A stretch of 64,000 bases of DNA from assembly GCA_945860265.1 (NCBI GenBank), contig CAMAQF010000004.1, positions 1 through 64,000 on the forward strand, written 5' to 3'. A program made the translations under genes and the position numbers. The notes under the pieces were generated by a model. The model was not told where the DNA came from. It made no database searches and worked only from the letters and a program-made list of their open reading frames with translations. Position 1 is the first letter of the stretch; every line of letters starts with the position of its first letter. This document shows, one piece after another, positions 9,662-18,990 of the stretch. Source of the stretch: Emticicia agri. Lineage in GTDB: Bacteria > Bacteroidota > Bacteroidia > Cytophagales > Spirosomataceae.

Positions 9662-12600
9662 ATGAAACACTCATACCCAATTCTTATTAAAGTAAGGGCA
9701 TTGATGCTTTTGTTTTTTTTCACGAGCTCAATGGTTTTTGCTCAAAAAAAAATTACAGGTAAAGTAACAGATGCAGAAAGTGGAATCAGCTTGCCTGGTG
9801 CAACAATTCAAGTAAAGGGAACTAATAAAGGAACTTCTTCGGATGCCAATGGTGCATTTTCATTTGAAGTGCCTTCGGGTTCTACTATCGTAATCTCTTC
9901 AATCGGTTATTTAGCTGTTGAAGAAGTTGTTGGTAATCGTTCAATTATTGAAGTTGCATTACAATCTGATACTAAAGTATTAGGAGAAGTAGTCGTGACT
10001 GGTTACGGTTCACAATCGAAAAAAGATATTACTGGTGCTGTAGCTACCGTAAATATGAAGGATGTTTTGGCTGTTCCTGCAACAAACCTTGCACAAGCTA
10101 TCCAAGGCCGTGTGGCTGGAGTAAATGTTGGAACTGATAACTCTCCGGGTGGCGGTGTTATGGTTCGTATTCGTGGTTTTGGCACTGTAAACGATAACTC
10201 TCCATTGTATGTTGTTGATGGTACACCAACTAAAGGCAATCTAAATACACTTAACCTTAATGACATCGAAACAATGCAAGTATTGAAAGATGCTTCTGCT
10301 GCTTCAATTTATGGTTCGCGTGCTGGTAATGGTGTTATTATTATTACTACAAAAAGAGGCAAATCGGGTAAACCTAAATTTACTTACGATACCTATTATG
10401 GCATTCAAAATCCAAGAAAAGGTTTTGATTTGGCCAATTCTCAGCAATATTTAGATGTATTCTGGAAATCATTTATAAATGCAAATAATACTTTGGTCAA
10501 TGGTGTAGCTACTCCAAATGCTGGAAGTACAACTCTAAGATATCCTTCTAGTGTTCATTTTGGTAGTGGAGCAACTCCAGTAATGCCAGACTATATTGTG
10601 AAGTCAGGTGGTGTGAATGAAGGCAGTCCTTTGGCTGATCCAAAACTCTATGTAAGAGATTTGTTGAACCCTAATACTCGGAATTTAATTCAAAAAACAA
10701 ATAAACAAGGAACCAATTGGTTCGATGAAGCTTTTAAACCTGCTTTAATGCAAAATCATCAAATTGGTGTTTCAGGGGCAACTGAAGCTGCTCGTTATTC
10801 GATGTCGCTCAACTATTTCGACCAACCTGGTATTATGCTACATACGGGCTACAAGAGATATTCATTGAGAGCAAATACCGAATTTAATGTAAATAAACGT
10901 GTAAGAATTGGTGAGAATATTCAGGTTGCTTATGATGAAACTGTACAGCAAAGAAATGGTAATCAAAGTGAAAGTAATCCAATTTCTTTTATTTATCGTC
11001 AGCAACCATTTATTCCAGTTTATGATATTTTGGGCAATTTTGGCGGAACTTATAGTGCAGGTTTAGATAATTCAAGAAACCCGATTGCTGATTTGTTTAC
11101 TCAAAAGGACAATAAGCAAAAAAATGCAAGATTCTTTGGGAATGCTTTTATTGAAGCAGATGTATTAAAAGATTTGACTGCAAGAAGCCAATTTGGTATT
11201 GATTATAATAATTTTAATGTTAGAAACTTCTTCCCCGTTGATATTCAAAATGCTGAGGTTGCGGCCAATAATAGCTTCAATCAAACTAATGCTTTTGAAT
11301 GGACTTGGACTTGGTATAACACATTGACCTATAAAAAATCCTTGCTCAATAACCGTTTGAATCTAAATGTAATTGCAGGTACTGAATCTATTAAAAACTA
11401 TAGTGAGTTTTTTACAGGTAGTCGCCAGAGATATGCAAGTGATGATTTAGAAAATCGATACCTAGATGCTGGAAATGCAGGAACTCAAACTAACGGTGGT
11501 TCAGCGTCAAACTGGCGTTTAGCATCGGAATTTGCGAAAGCAAACTTTGGCTTAGATGATAAATATCTATTAGATTTGACCGTTCGCCGTGACCGCTCTT
11601 CAAGATTTGCACCAGAATTTAGAACTGCTATTTTTCCAGCGGTTTCTGTTGGCTGGAGATTATCAAACGAAGCCTTCATGAAAGAAATTAGTTGGTTATC
11701 TGACTTTAAATTGAGAGCTGCTTATGGTCAAACTGGTAATCAAGAAATTGGAAATTATAACTCTTTCGCACTTTTTGGAACAAACGTAGTTCAAAACTTC
11801 TATGATTTAGGTGGTACAAGGTCTTCATCTTTGCAAGGTTATGACCGCACACAATTTAGTAACGTTAACGCAAAATGGGAAAGCACTGAATCGGTTGATA
11901 TTGGTTTTGATGCAACATTGTTGAAAGGGAAAATTGATGTTTCGTTTGACTGGTTTAATCGTACTACTTCTGATATGTTATTCCCTGTTGAAGTACAAAG
12001 AAGTCAAGGTTTTGCGGCTGCCCCATTCCAAAATATCGGTAAAATGAGTAACAAAGGAATTGAATTAGGGCTCAATCATAGTGGAAAATTGTTAAACGAC
12101 CAATTGACTTACTCTATAGGTACACAATTTTCAACCTATCGTAATGAGGTTCTAAAAACTGACGGAAATCCTTCTACACAGTATTTTGGATTTACAACAC
12201 GTCTTCCAGCCATGAGTGTTACTCAACAAGGCTTTCCAATTGCATCATTCTTCGGATATCATATTGATGGTTTTATCGAAACTGATGAGCAAGGTTCAAA
12301 TCTTCCTGCTCAATTTGCTACTGATTCTAAGACAATTAATAACAAGGCGGGTAATTTTAAATTTAGAGACGTAAATGGTGACGGCAAGATTACTGCTGCT
12401 GATAGAGAGGTTATTGGTAGCCCACATCCTGATTTTACATATGGTATTAATCTGAGCCTAGGCTATAAAGCATTTAGATTAGATGTTTTTGGACAAGGTG
12501 TACAAGGAAACCAAATTTTTAATTATGTACGTTATTGGACTGATTTTCCAACTTTTGCAGGAAATCGTTCTCTAAGAATGGTTAATGAGTCGTGGGAACC

Positions 12601-12946
12601 AGGTAAGGCAAATCCTAAATTGCCAATTCTACGTTCAAATGATAATATTAGCTCAAGTCCATCGACATATTATTTAGAAGATGGTTCGTATTTCAGATTA
12701 AAAAATATCCAGCTGAATTACCAAATCCCTTCAGTTTTACTCAGAAAAGTTGGTTTGAGTGCCGCGACAATTTATATTCAAGGTCAGAACCTGTTGACAG
12801 CAACAAAATATACAGGAATCGACCCAGAAATTAATTTGAGAAACTCAACTGCTGGAACTGTTGGTCAAGACCGTCACATTGGTGTTGACGAAGGTGCATA
12901 TCCAACTTACAAAGCCACAGTTATTGGTTTAAATATTGGATTTTAA
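9662..12946 (+). CDS. SusC/RagA family TonB-linked outer-membrane transporter
   Basis: A 1094-residue TonB-dependent receptor that would import oligosaccharides with its SusD partner. Sec signal peptide (to about residue 27), a carboxypeptidase-regulatory-like beta-sandwich (KITGKVTDAESG to about 105), then the plug with GYGSQSKKDITGAV, VVDGTPTKG and the RagA signature VLKDASAASIYGSRAGNG. The C-terminus ends IGLNIGF with a terminal Phe, as expected for a beta-barrel. susD follows 35 bp downstream. No hybrid two-component or ECF-sigma/anti-sigma regulator is adjacent, and no glycosidase is directly attached, so substrate is uncertain; nearby GH families suggest plant glycans. Confidence 0.95.
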   Translation: MKHSYPILIKVRALMLLFFFTSSMVFAQKKITGKVTDAESGISLPGATIQVKGTNKGTSSDANGAFSFEVPSGSTIVISSIGYLAVEEVVGNRSIIEVALQSDTKVLGEVVVTGYGSQSKKDITGAVATVNMKDVLAVPATNLAQAIQGRVAGVNVGTDNSPGGGVMVRIRGFGTVNDNSPLYVVDGTPTKGNLNTLNLNDIETMQVLKDASAASIYGSRAGNGVIIITTKRGKSGKPKFTYDTYYGIQNPRKGFDLANSQQYLDVFWKSFINANNTLVNGVATPNAGSTTLRYPSSVHFGSGATPVMPDYIVKSGGVNEGSPLADPKLYVRDLLNPNTRNLIQKTNKQGTNWFDEAFKPALMQNHQIGVSGATEAARYSMSLNYFDQPGIMLHTGYKRYSLRANTEFNVNKRVRIGENIQVAYDETVQQRNGNQSESNPISFIYRQQPFIPVYDILGNFGGTYSAGLDNSRNPIADLFTQKDNKQKNARFFGNAFIEADVLKDLTARSQFGIDYNNFNVRNFFPVDIQNAEVAANNSFNQTNAFEWTWTWYNTLTYKKSLLNNRLNLNVIAGTESIKNYSEFFTGSRQRYASDDLENRYLDAGNAGTQTNGGSASNWRLASEFAKANFGLDDKYLLDLTVRRDRSSRFAPEFRTAIFPAVSVGWRLSNEAFMKEISWLSDFKLRAAYGQTGNQEIGNYNSFALFGTNVVQNFYDLGGTRSSSLQGYDRTQFSNVNAKWESTESVDIGFDATLLKGKIDVSFDWFNRTTSDMLFPVEVQRSQGFAAAPFQNIGKMSNKGIELGLNHSGKLLNDQLTYSIGTQFSTYRNEVLKTDGNPSTQYFGFTTRLPAMSVTQQGFPIASFFGYHIDGFIETDEQGSNLPAQFATDSKTINNKAGNFKFRDVNGDGKITAADREVIGSPHPDFTYGINLSLGYKAFRLDVFGQGVQGNQIFNYVRYWTDFPTFAGNRSLRMVNESWEPGKANPKLPILRSNDNISSSPSTYYLEDGSYFRLKNIQLNYQIPSVLLRKVGLSAATIYIQGQNLLTATKYTGIDPEINLRNSTAGTVGQDRHIGVDEGAYPTYKATVIGLNIGF

Positions 12947-12981
12947 TTAAAACATTTAGAATTTTTAAATTATTATACAAA

Positions 12982-14706
12982 ATGAAAAGAATATTATGGT
13001 TTACATTCATCCTTTCTGTGGGCTTCATAAGTTCATGTCAGGATAAATTTTTGGACGTACAACCCAAAGGGGTTCTTTCGCTTGCTACATTATCAAATAA
13101 GCCAGGCGTGAATTATTTATTAGTAGGTGCTTACGCTTTAATTGATGGTACAGGCACAAACAATACAGCTGGCTTTTCTTCATGGCACGGTTCGGCTGAT
13201 AATTGGATTTATGGCGAAGTTTCGGCTGATAATGCCTATAAAGGTACAACTTCTGGTGACCAACCAGAGATTTCATTTATTGAACAAAAAAACATTTTAT
13301 CTGATAACACGCATTTCAGAGGGAAATGGTCAGCATGTTATGATGGTATCGCACGTGCAAATGATGTGCTTTTAGTAATGGCAAAAGCGACAGATATGAC
13401 TGATGCAGAAAAGGCTCAAGTTAATGCTGAGGTTAGATTTTTGAGAGGTCATTTTCATTTTGAACTAAAGAAAGTGTTCAATATGGTGCCTTACATTGAT
13501 GAGAAAATTTATAATCCTGATGATTTTAGTAGCACAAAATTGCCGAATGATAAAAACATTTGGTCTAATATTGAAGCTGATCTTAAAGCAGCTTATGATG
13601 TTTTACCTGAAAATCAATCTCAACCAGGGCGTCCTACCAAATGGGCTGCAGGGGCAATGTTGGCAAAAGCATATATGTTTCAACAGAAATTTGCTGAAGC
13701 AAAACCAATTTTGCAAGCAATCGTTGATAGTAAGAAATACTCATTGATGCCAAAGTATCATGATAATTTCCGTGCTGTCACAAATAATAACGCTGAATCG
13801 GTTTTCTCAATTCAGTTTTCGGTCAATGATGGTGCAGGTGGAAACGAAAACGGTAATTCTGGTGCAACACTTAATTACCCATCTTTCGGTGGTGTTACTA
13901 CTTGTTGCGGATTTTATCAACCATCACAAAATTTGGTAAATGCTTTTAAAACAAATACAAATGGTTTACCTCTCATTGATACATTCAATGATGTTGATGT
14001 AAAAAATGATCAAGGTTTATCGGTTACAGCTCCATTTACGCCTGACGGTGGTACGTTTGACCCACGTTTAGATTGGACAGTTGGTCGCCGTGGTATTACA
14101 TTCTTGGATTGGGGAGTGCATACTGGAGCTGGTTTTATTCGCGACCAAGCTTATGCTGGCCCATATTCGCCTAAAAAACATCTGCCTTATAGGTCTGATA
14201 TTGGTGTAAATACTGGCCCAAATCCTCGTTTGAATGCAAATAATTATCGAATGATTAGATATGCTCATGTACTTTTGTTATTAGCTGAATGTGAAGTTGA
14301 GGTAGGTGATTTGGAAAAAGCACGTGAATATGTAAATATGATTCGTAATCGAGCAGCTAATCCCGAAGGTTTTGTTGTAGGTTCTGATGGTAAGCCTGCG
14401 GCAAATTATGTAGTTAAACCTTATAGTGAAACTTGGAGAGATAAAATAGCTGCAAGAAATGCAGTTCGATTTGAAACTCGTATTGAAATAGCAATGGAAG
14501 GTCATCGCTATTTTGATTTGGTGCGTTGGGGAATCGCTGACCAAGTTCTAAATGCATATTACGCTAAAGAAAAAATAAAACGTGCCTATTTTAACGGTGT
14601 TTCGTTTATAAAAGGAAAGCATGAATATTATCCAATACCTCTTCAAGAAATTTTGAATAGTAAAAGGGATGGTAAAGAAACATTGAAACAAAATCCTGGA
14701 TATTAA
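12982..14706 (+). CDS. SusD/RagB family nutrient-binding lipoprotein
   Basis: A 574-residue surface lipoprotein that caps the SusC barrel and binds glycans. Lipoprotein signal ending FISSC (lipobox Cys about residue 19), then the SusD N-terminal TPR-like repeats (ADNAYKG, KAQVNAEVRFLRGHFHFELKK). The C-terminal RagB block has MIRYAHVLLLLAECEVEVGD and FETRIEIAMEGHRYFDLVRW, ending KQNPGY. Length is normal. Co-transcribed with susC and closed by a strong terminator. Confidence 0.95.
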   Translation: MKRILWFTFILSVGFISSCQDKFLDVQPKGVLSLATLSNKPGVNYLLVGAYALIDGTGTNNTAGFSSWHGSADNWIYGEVSADNAYKGTTSGDQPEISFIEQKNILSDNTHFRGKWSACYDGIARANDVLLVMAKATDMTDAEKAQVNAEVRFLRGHFHFELKKVFNMVPYIDEKIYNPDDFSSTKLPNDKNIWSNIEADLKAAYDVLPENQSQPGRPTKWAAGAMLAKAYMFQQKFAEAKPILQAIVDSKKYSLMPKYHDNFRAVTNNNAESVFSIQFSVNDGAGGNENGNSGATLNYPSFGGVTTCCGFYQPSQNLVNAFKTNTNGLPLIDTFNDVDVKNDQGLSVTAPFTPDGGTFDPRLDWTVGRRGITFLDWGVHTGAGFIRDQAYAGPYSPKKHLPYRSDIGVNTGPNPRLNANNYRMIRYAHVLLLLAECEVEVGDLEKAREYVNMIRNRAANPEGFVVGSDGKPAANYVVKPYSETWRDKIAARNAVRFETRIEIAMEGHRYFDLVRWGIADQVLNAYYAKEKIKRAYFNGVSFIKGKHEYYPIPLQEILNSKRDGKETLKQNPGY

Positions 14707-14728
14707 TATTTAGATTTTCTTTTTTTCA

Positions 14729-14768
14729 AAATTGCCAAAATACGTTTGTATTTTGGCAATTTTTTTGT
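14729..14768 (+). terminator. Strong rho-independent terminator after susD
   Basis: Perfect 15-bp stem AAATTGCCAAAATAC / GTATTTTGGCAATTT, loop GTTT, continuing T run. It ends the susCD transcript. Confidence 0.92.
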
Positions 14769-14791
14769 TATTTAGTTAACGCTTAGCTTTG
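14764..14791 (+). promoter_or_regulatory. Possible promoter for cytochrome/LRR gene
   Basis: TAGCTTTG at 14784-14791 matches TAnnTTTG; TTTG at 14764-14767 is a candidate -33 box with slightly short 16-nt spacing. The ATG is at 14851. Confidence 0.35.
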
Positions 14792-14850
14792 TTTCCTGCC
14801 AATAGATTTTTATTTTTGGTATATAATCGTATTCAAAATTACCTACCTCT

Positions 14851-16368
14851 ATGATTCTTGTTTCTGTTACGGAGTGGCTGTCTTTCATCGGACGATTTCA
14901 TCCTTTGGCCGTCCACCTTCCAATTGGTTTCTTGGTTTTAATAGTATTTTTTGAACTATTAAATAAATACAGTAAAATCACAATCTCATCCGAAATATTA
15001 ACTGTTTCCCTTTTGGTAACAGCGATAAGTGCAAGTTTTGCTTGCTTGTTAGGTTACTTTTTATCAGAAGAAGGAGGATATAATAAAGAAATATTGGAAG
15101 AACATCAGTGGCAAGGTATCGGTCTTGCTAGCCTTAGTTGGCTTTCCTATTTTGTACATTCAAATTGGCTTAGAGTAAAGTTTGATTTTGATAAATATCT
15201 TTATTTACCGCTTTTAGTGTTTTCATTTGTCTTGATGATAGTAGCTGGGCATCATGGCGGCAATTTGACACATGGAGAAGCTTATTTAACTGAAAACACA
15301 CCAAATCCTTTTCGTAGCTGGTTGGGTATGTCCGAAAAAAGTGATATTCCAAAAAATGAAATTGCATTAAAGAAACTGAATCCGACTGAAGCTCAAGTAT
15401 ATCAAGATATTGTTAAACCAATTTTTAAACAAAAATGTGAGCAATGTCACAACGCAAATAAGATGAAAGGAGATTTGCGAATGGATGAGATCAATCTTTT
15501 TATAAAAGGAGGGAAGCATGGCGTAATTTTTAAGGCGAATGATGTTCAAGGAAGCGAATTTATAAAACGTATCTTATTACCAGAATCTGATGAAGAACAC
15601 ATGCCTCCAAAAGGTAAAACACAAATTACAGAAAATGAACTAATTATTTTAAAATGGTGGCTTGAGCAAGGAGCGTCATTTAACAAAAAGGTTTCACAGT
15701 TAGCTGTCAGTAATGAAGTTAAACCAATTTTGGCTTCACTAGGGATTGGTGACAAAATGAACATACCAAGCGAAATAAAACAAGATAAATATATAGTCGA
15801 AGAAAGCATTTTAGCAAATAATGTTGATGCAGTTGAAATATCAGTTATTGAAAAAGTAAAAAACTCAGGAGGGTTGGTTTTGCCACTTTCGCAAAATAAT
15901 AATTATGTTGAAATTACTTTTTTAAATAATCCAAAATTTTCAGATAAAGATGCTTCTTTGATTGCAATTGCACCAGCTCAAACTCTATGGTTAAAGCTGT
16001 CAAAGACTCAAATAAGCGATATTTCTATTGAATTTATAATAAAACTTTCGAACCTTACAAGATTGCATCTTGAAAATACCAAGATTACCGATAATGCTAT
16101 AAATTCTATCAGTGTTTTACAGAATCTTGAGTATCTTAACCTTATCGGAACGAATATTACTGATGCATCAATTCAGAATTTAAGCAATCTCAAAAACCTC
16201 AAAAAACTATACTTGTGGAAGACAAATATTACTTTATCGGGTGTTGAAACCTTAAAAAAAGTTTTACCCAATCTGATTGTAGATTTAGGAATAACAGAGG
16301 AACAAATGGCTGTACTCGAAAAAACCAAAGCGAATGAAGTCAGTGATGATGTCTATAAGAAAAAATGA
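14851..16368 (+). CDS. Membrane protein with cytochrome-c-like domain and leucine-rich repeats
   Basis: 505 residues. The N-terminus carries several membrane segments in a DUF2231-like arrangement (GRFHPLAVHLPIGFLVLIVF, then more to about residue 140), with HHGGNLTHGE after the last. A PSCyt1-type domain follows with CEQCHNANKMKGDLRMD (CxxCH, about residue 197) and EHMPPKGKTQ. At about 395-470 there are leucine-rich repeats of the type LTRLHLENTKITDNAI and LEYLNLIGTNITDASI. The membrane part could anchor a periplasmic haem domain; the LRR may bind a partner. Function unknown. Similar haem domains occur at 3.4-6.2 kb, hinting at a shared electron-transfer theme. Confidence 0.8.
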   Translation: MILVSVTEWLSFIGRFHPLAVHLPIGFLVLIVFFELLNKYSKITISSEILTVSLLVTAISASFACLLGYFLSEEGGYNKEILEEHQWQGIGLASLSWLSYFVHSNWLRVKFDFDKYLYLPLLVFSFVLMIVAGHHGGNLTHGEAYLTENTPNPFRSWLGMSEKSDIPKNEIALKKLNPTEAQVYQDIVKPIFKQKCEQCHNANKMKGDLRMDEINLFIKGGKHGVIFKANDVQGSEFIKRILLPESDEEHMPPKGKTQITENELIILKWWLEQGASFNKKVSQLAVSNEVKPILASLGIGDKMNIPSEIKQDKYIVEESILANNVDAVEISVIEKVKNSGGLVLPLSQNNNYVEITFLNNPKFSDKDASLIAIAPAQTLWLKLSKTQISDISIEFIIKLSNLTRLHLENTKITDNAINSISVLQNLEYLNLIGTNITDASIQNLSNLKNLKKLYLWKTNITLSGVETLKKVLPNLIVDLGITEEQMAVLEKTKANEVSDDVYKKK

Positions 16369-16382
16369 AATTATTAGGTAAC

Positions 16383-16416
16383 AAAAAGATGATTGATTTT
16401 CATCAATCCTCTTTTT
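16383..16416. terminator. Bidirectional terminator between converging genes
   Basis: AAAAAGA-t-GATTGA pairs with TCAATC-c-TCTTTTT around a TTTTCA loop. It overlaps the end of the WxcM-like gene (minus) and follows the cytochrome/LRR gene (plus). Confidence 0.65.
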
Positions 16417-16825
16417 GATTATTTTCAATGGCTAGAAGCTCATTTATTTCATTTTGAGTATCAGTATAACTCGGGTAAATATAGTCCTCAGGATCGTAAT
16501 TTTCATTTGAAACAACCAAAATAATGGCATTATCTGAAATATTCTCTAAGGTATGCCAATCTTGAGGTTCAAGAATCAATACTTTGTTTGGTTCGTCAAG
16601 ATTAAAAACCAATTTTTTATCTAGAGTTTCAACGTAAATATTACATGAACCTTGTATACATATTAATCCCTGCCATGCTCTTATATGTCTATGTCCACCT
16701 CTTGTTTCACCGTCAGCATTGGTAATATAAAATATACGCTTTAGTGAACCAGGTAAAATATTCTCAAAAACAGTTAAATCTCCTCTAATACTCGAATGAA
16801 CAGGTAAAGTAAAAATTTTCGGCAT
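16403..16825 (-). CDS. WxcM/FdtA-like cupin (sugar 3,4-ketoisomerase family)
   Basis: A 140-residue single-domain cupin. The block RGGHRHIRAWQGLICIQGSC and the WHTLENIS segment match the WxcM-like/FdtA family, whose characterised members isomerise dTDP-4-keto-6-deoxy sugars to 3-keto sugars. No dTDP-sugar genes are nearby, so a true ketoisomerase role is unproven. A paralogue with the same blocks is at 57081-57464. The gene is monocistronic on the minus strand. Confidence 0.75.
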   Translation of the reverse strand: MPKIFTLPVHSSIRGDLTVFENILPGSLKRIFYITNADGETRGGHRHIRAWQGLICIQGSCNIYVETLDKKLVFNLDEPNKVLILEPQDWHTLENISDNAIILVVSNENYDPEDYIYPSYTDTQNEINELLAIENNQKED

Positions 16826-17092
16826 AAAGTTTGATTATAATTTAATTGTAAAGATAATAAAAACTTAGGTAATATTTCGTTATTTAATTGTTCTTTATTG
16901 TTATTGTTCGCTACGTATTAAACTCTTAATATTCCTTTTTTTCATCACTAAATTATTATCAAACATGAATTAAAAAAATAAATGCGTACTTAGCTAATAA
17001 GTTAAAGGACGTAACGGTGAACCGTCTCGCATCACATGTCCCTTTTCTTGGCTCTTAAATATGAATAAGAAATTAAACAAAAACTTCAAATA
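16826..17092. other. Intergenic region with small GC-richer hairpin
   Basis: No ORF is supported. ACGGT-GA-ACCGT at 17015-17026 forms a short hairpin within a locally GC-richer patch (about 17009-17050) unlike the surrounding AT-rich DNA. It could act in mRNA 3' processing of the GH43 operon or be a dispersed repeat. Confidence 0.35.
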
Positions 17093-18130
17093 TTATTTAA
17101 AAGACTCTAAGGTTTGAATTGTACCATCTATATTATATTTTAATTCAGTCGCTTTAACGTTTCTTAAATGGGTTTTGCCCGAAATTTCAGTATCATGGTA
17201 ATATAGATAAGTTTTACCTTTAAAATCCACGATTGAATGATGGTTTGTCCATCCCAAAACTGGTTTTAATACAATTCCTTTATATGTAAACGGACCATAG
17301 GGATTATCTCCAATTGCATAGCAAATATTATGGGTATCGCCTGTCGAGTAGGATAGATAATATTTTCCTTTGTATTTATGTACCCATGCAGCTTCAAAGA
17401 AACGTTTATCATTATTATTTTCCATGAAAAGATTCCCTTTTTCATCTATAATTTTAACTTCTTTCGCTTCTTCTACAAGGCTTTTCATATCAGCCGATAA
17501 CTTAGCAATTCTTGGCAATCTTGCAACTTCGCCCTTTTTAGGATTATCTGTTTTTCCTTGATACTGATTGTCTTTCCAACGTTGTAATTGACCACCCCAA
17601 ATTCCCCCAAAATACATATAGTGATTCTCATCTGAATCTTTAAAAACGGCAGGGTCAATACTATAAGTGCCTTTTATTGGTTCAGGTTCAGCTTTGAAAG
17701 GTCCAATTGGGCTTTTACTCGTAGCAACGCCAATTCTAAAAATATCTTCTTTATCTTTTGCTGGAAAATACAAAAAATATGTGCCGTTTTTGTAAGCAGC
17801 ATCAGGAGCCCACATTTGTCGGCCTGCCCATTTGACATTTTTAATATCCAGTGCTACTCCATTATCCTTCACCTTTGATGTTGGCGAATCCATTGATAAT
17901 ATTCTGTAATCTTTCATATCAAAGTGTCCACCTTCATCGTCTTCTTTTGTACCTGCATCAATATCGTGCGAAGGGTAAATATAGATTTTTCCATTAAAGA
18001 CATGGGCCGATGGGTCCGCTGTATAAATATGCGAAACTAATGGTTTAGAAATGGGTGTTTTCCCTTGTCCAAAAGTATTAAGAACGTTCAAAATTAAGAG
18101 AGACGCAATTGAGATTTTATGATTACTCAT
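17093..18130 (-). CDS. Glycoside hydrolase family 43 protein
   Basis: A 345-residue exported five-bladed propeller glycosidase; family members are beta-xylosidases, alpha-L-arabinofuranosidases or arabinanases. A Sec signal ends near residue 22. Seen: TADPSAHVFNGKIYIYPSHD with the catalytic-base Asp, GTYSIDPAVFKDSDENHYMYF with the pKa-modulating Asp, and RFFEAAWVHKYKGKYYLSYS with the general-acid Glu. Only the propeller is present. It lies downstream of the GH67 alpha-glucuronidase and SDR genes, which supports xylan or arabinoxylan oligosaccharides as substrate. Confidence 0.9.
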   Translation of the reverse strand: MSNHKISIASLLILNVLNTFGQGKTPISKPLVSHIYTADPSAHVFNGKIYIYPSHDIDAGTKEDDEGGHFDMKDYRILSMDSPTSKVKDNGVALDIKNVKWAGRQMWAPDAAYKNGTYFLYFPAKDKEDIFRIGVATSKSPIGPFKAEPEPIKGTYSIDPAVFKDSDENHYMYFGGIWGGQLQRWKDNQYQGKTDNPKKGEVARLPRIAKLSADMKSLVEEAKEVKIIDEKGNLFMENNNDKRFFEAAWVHKYKGKYYLSYSTGDTHNICYAIGDNPYGPFTYKGIVLKPVLGWTNHHSIVDFKGKTYLYYHDTEISGKTHLRNVKATELKYNIDGTIQTLESFK

Positions 18131-18186
18131 TTTATGAATGAATTTATTTAAATGTTATTTCGGTTAAAAGCAGTTTATTGGGAACA

Positions 18187-18990
18187 TTAAAATCCAATTG
18201 AGTTTCCTCCGTCAACTGGCAGAGAAACTCCTGTAATATATCTTGCGGCATCAGATGCTAAGAAAACTGCTGCCCAACCAATATCTGAGGGTTTACCAAA
18301 TTTGCCAATTGGCGTTCTATTTAAGGCACGATTCATGCGGTCAGGGTCACTTCCCATTGCAGTTTTCATCATACTTGTTTCAATAAAACCTGGTGCAATT
18401 GCATTTATTCGTACGTTTTGTGGTGAAAACTCTGATGCTAAGACTTTTACCATGCCCTCTACACCAGATTTTGAGGCTGCATAGGCTACCACTCGGTCGA
18501 TACCGTAATAGGCGGCCATTGAAGAAATCATGATAATTGAACCACTCTTTCTGGCAAGCATGCGTGAGGCACAAGCACGTGTTAGGGAAAATACAGCACT
18601 TAAATTAGTTTGAATTATTCGGTTAAAATCTTCATCTGAAACTTCTAAAGCCGAGCGTTTCATATTAACACCGGCATTGTTAACCAAAATATTAATTGGG
18701 CCGTGGCTCGATTCAATTTCATTTACTAATCCTTCTAAAGATGATAATTCTGTTACATCATTGACAATATAATGGGCATTTTCGCCTAATTCGGCTATAG
18801 CTGCTTTTAATGGTTCTTCTCTACGGCCTGTTATAACTACTTTTGCCCCTGAATAAATCATACTTTTGGCTATGTCAAATCCAATTCCACTACCGCCGCC
18901 AGTTATCAAACATAATTTGTCCATAAGTGCAAAAGCCGTATTATGTGAAATATGTTTACTCTCTTCTGTAAAAATTGCTCTTTCTGTCAT
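18187..18990 (-). CDS. SDR family oxidoreductase, probable D-mannonate oxidoreductase
   Basis: A 267-residue classical short-chain dehydrogenase. Cofactor motif ITGGGSGIGFDIAKSM, NNAGVN, the catalytic Ser in IMISSMAAYYG and YAASK (Tyr/Lys) are all present; the C-terminus ends in ITGVSLPVDGGNSIGF. It starts with a 4-bp ATGA overlap on the GH67 gene and sits in the same cluster as uxuA. In Bacteroidota an SDR next to uxuA often replaces UxuB and interconverts fructuronate and mannonate; that assignment is an inference from context. A 2-deoxygluconate or gluconate 5-dehydrogenase role is the main alternative. Confidence 0.85.
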   Translation of the reverse strand: MTERAIFTEESKHISHNTAFALMDKLCLITGGGSGIGFDIAKSMIYSGAKVVITGRREEPLKAAIAELGENAHYIVNDVTELSSLEGLVNEIESSHGPINILVNNAGVNMKRSALEVSDEDFNRIIQTNLSAVFSLTRACASRMLARKSGSIIMISSMAAYYGIDRVVAYAASKSGVEGMVKVLASEFSPQNVRINAIAPGFIETSMMKTAMGSDPDRMNRALNRTPIGKFGKPSDIGWAAVFLASDAARYITGVSLPVDGGNSIGF

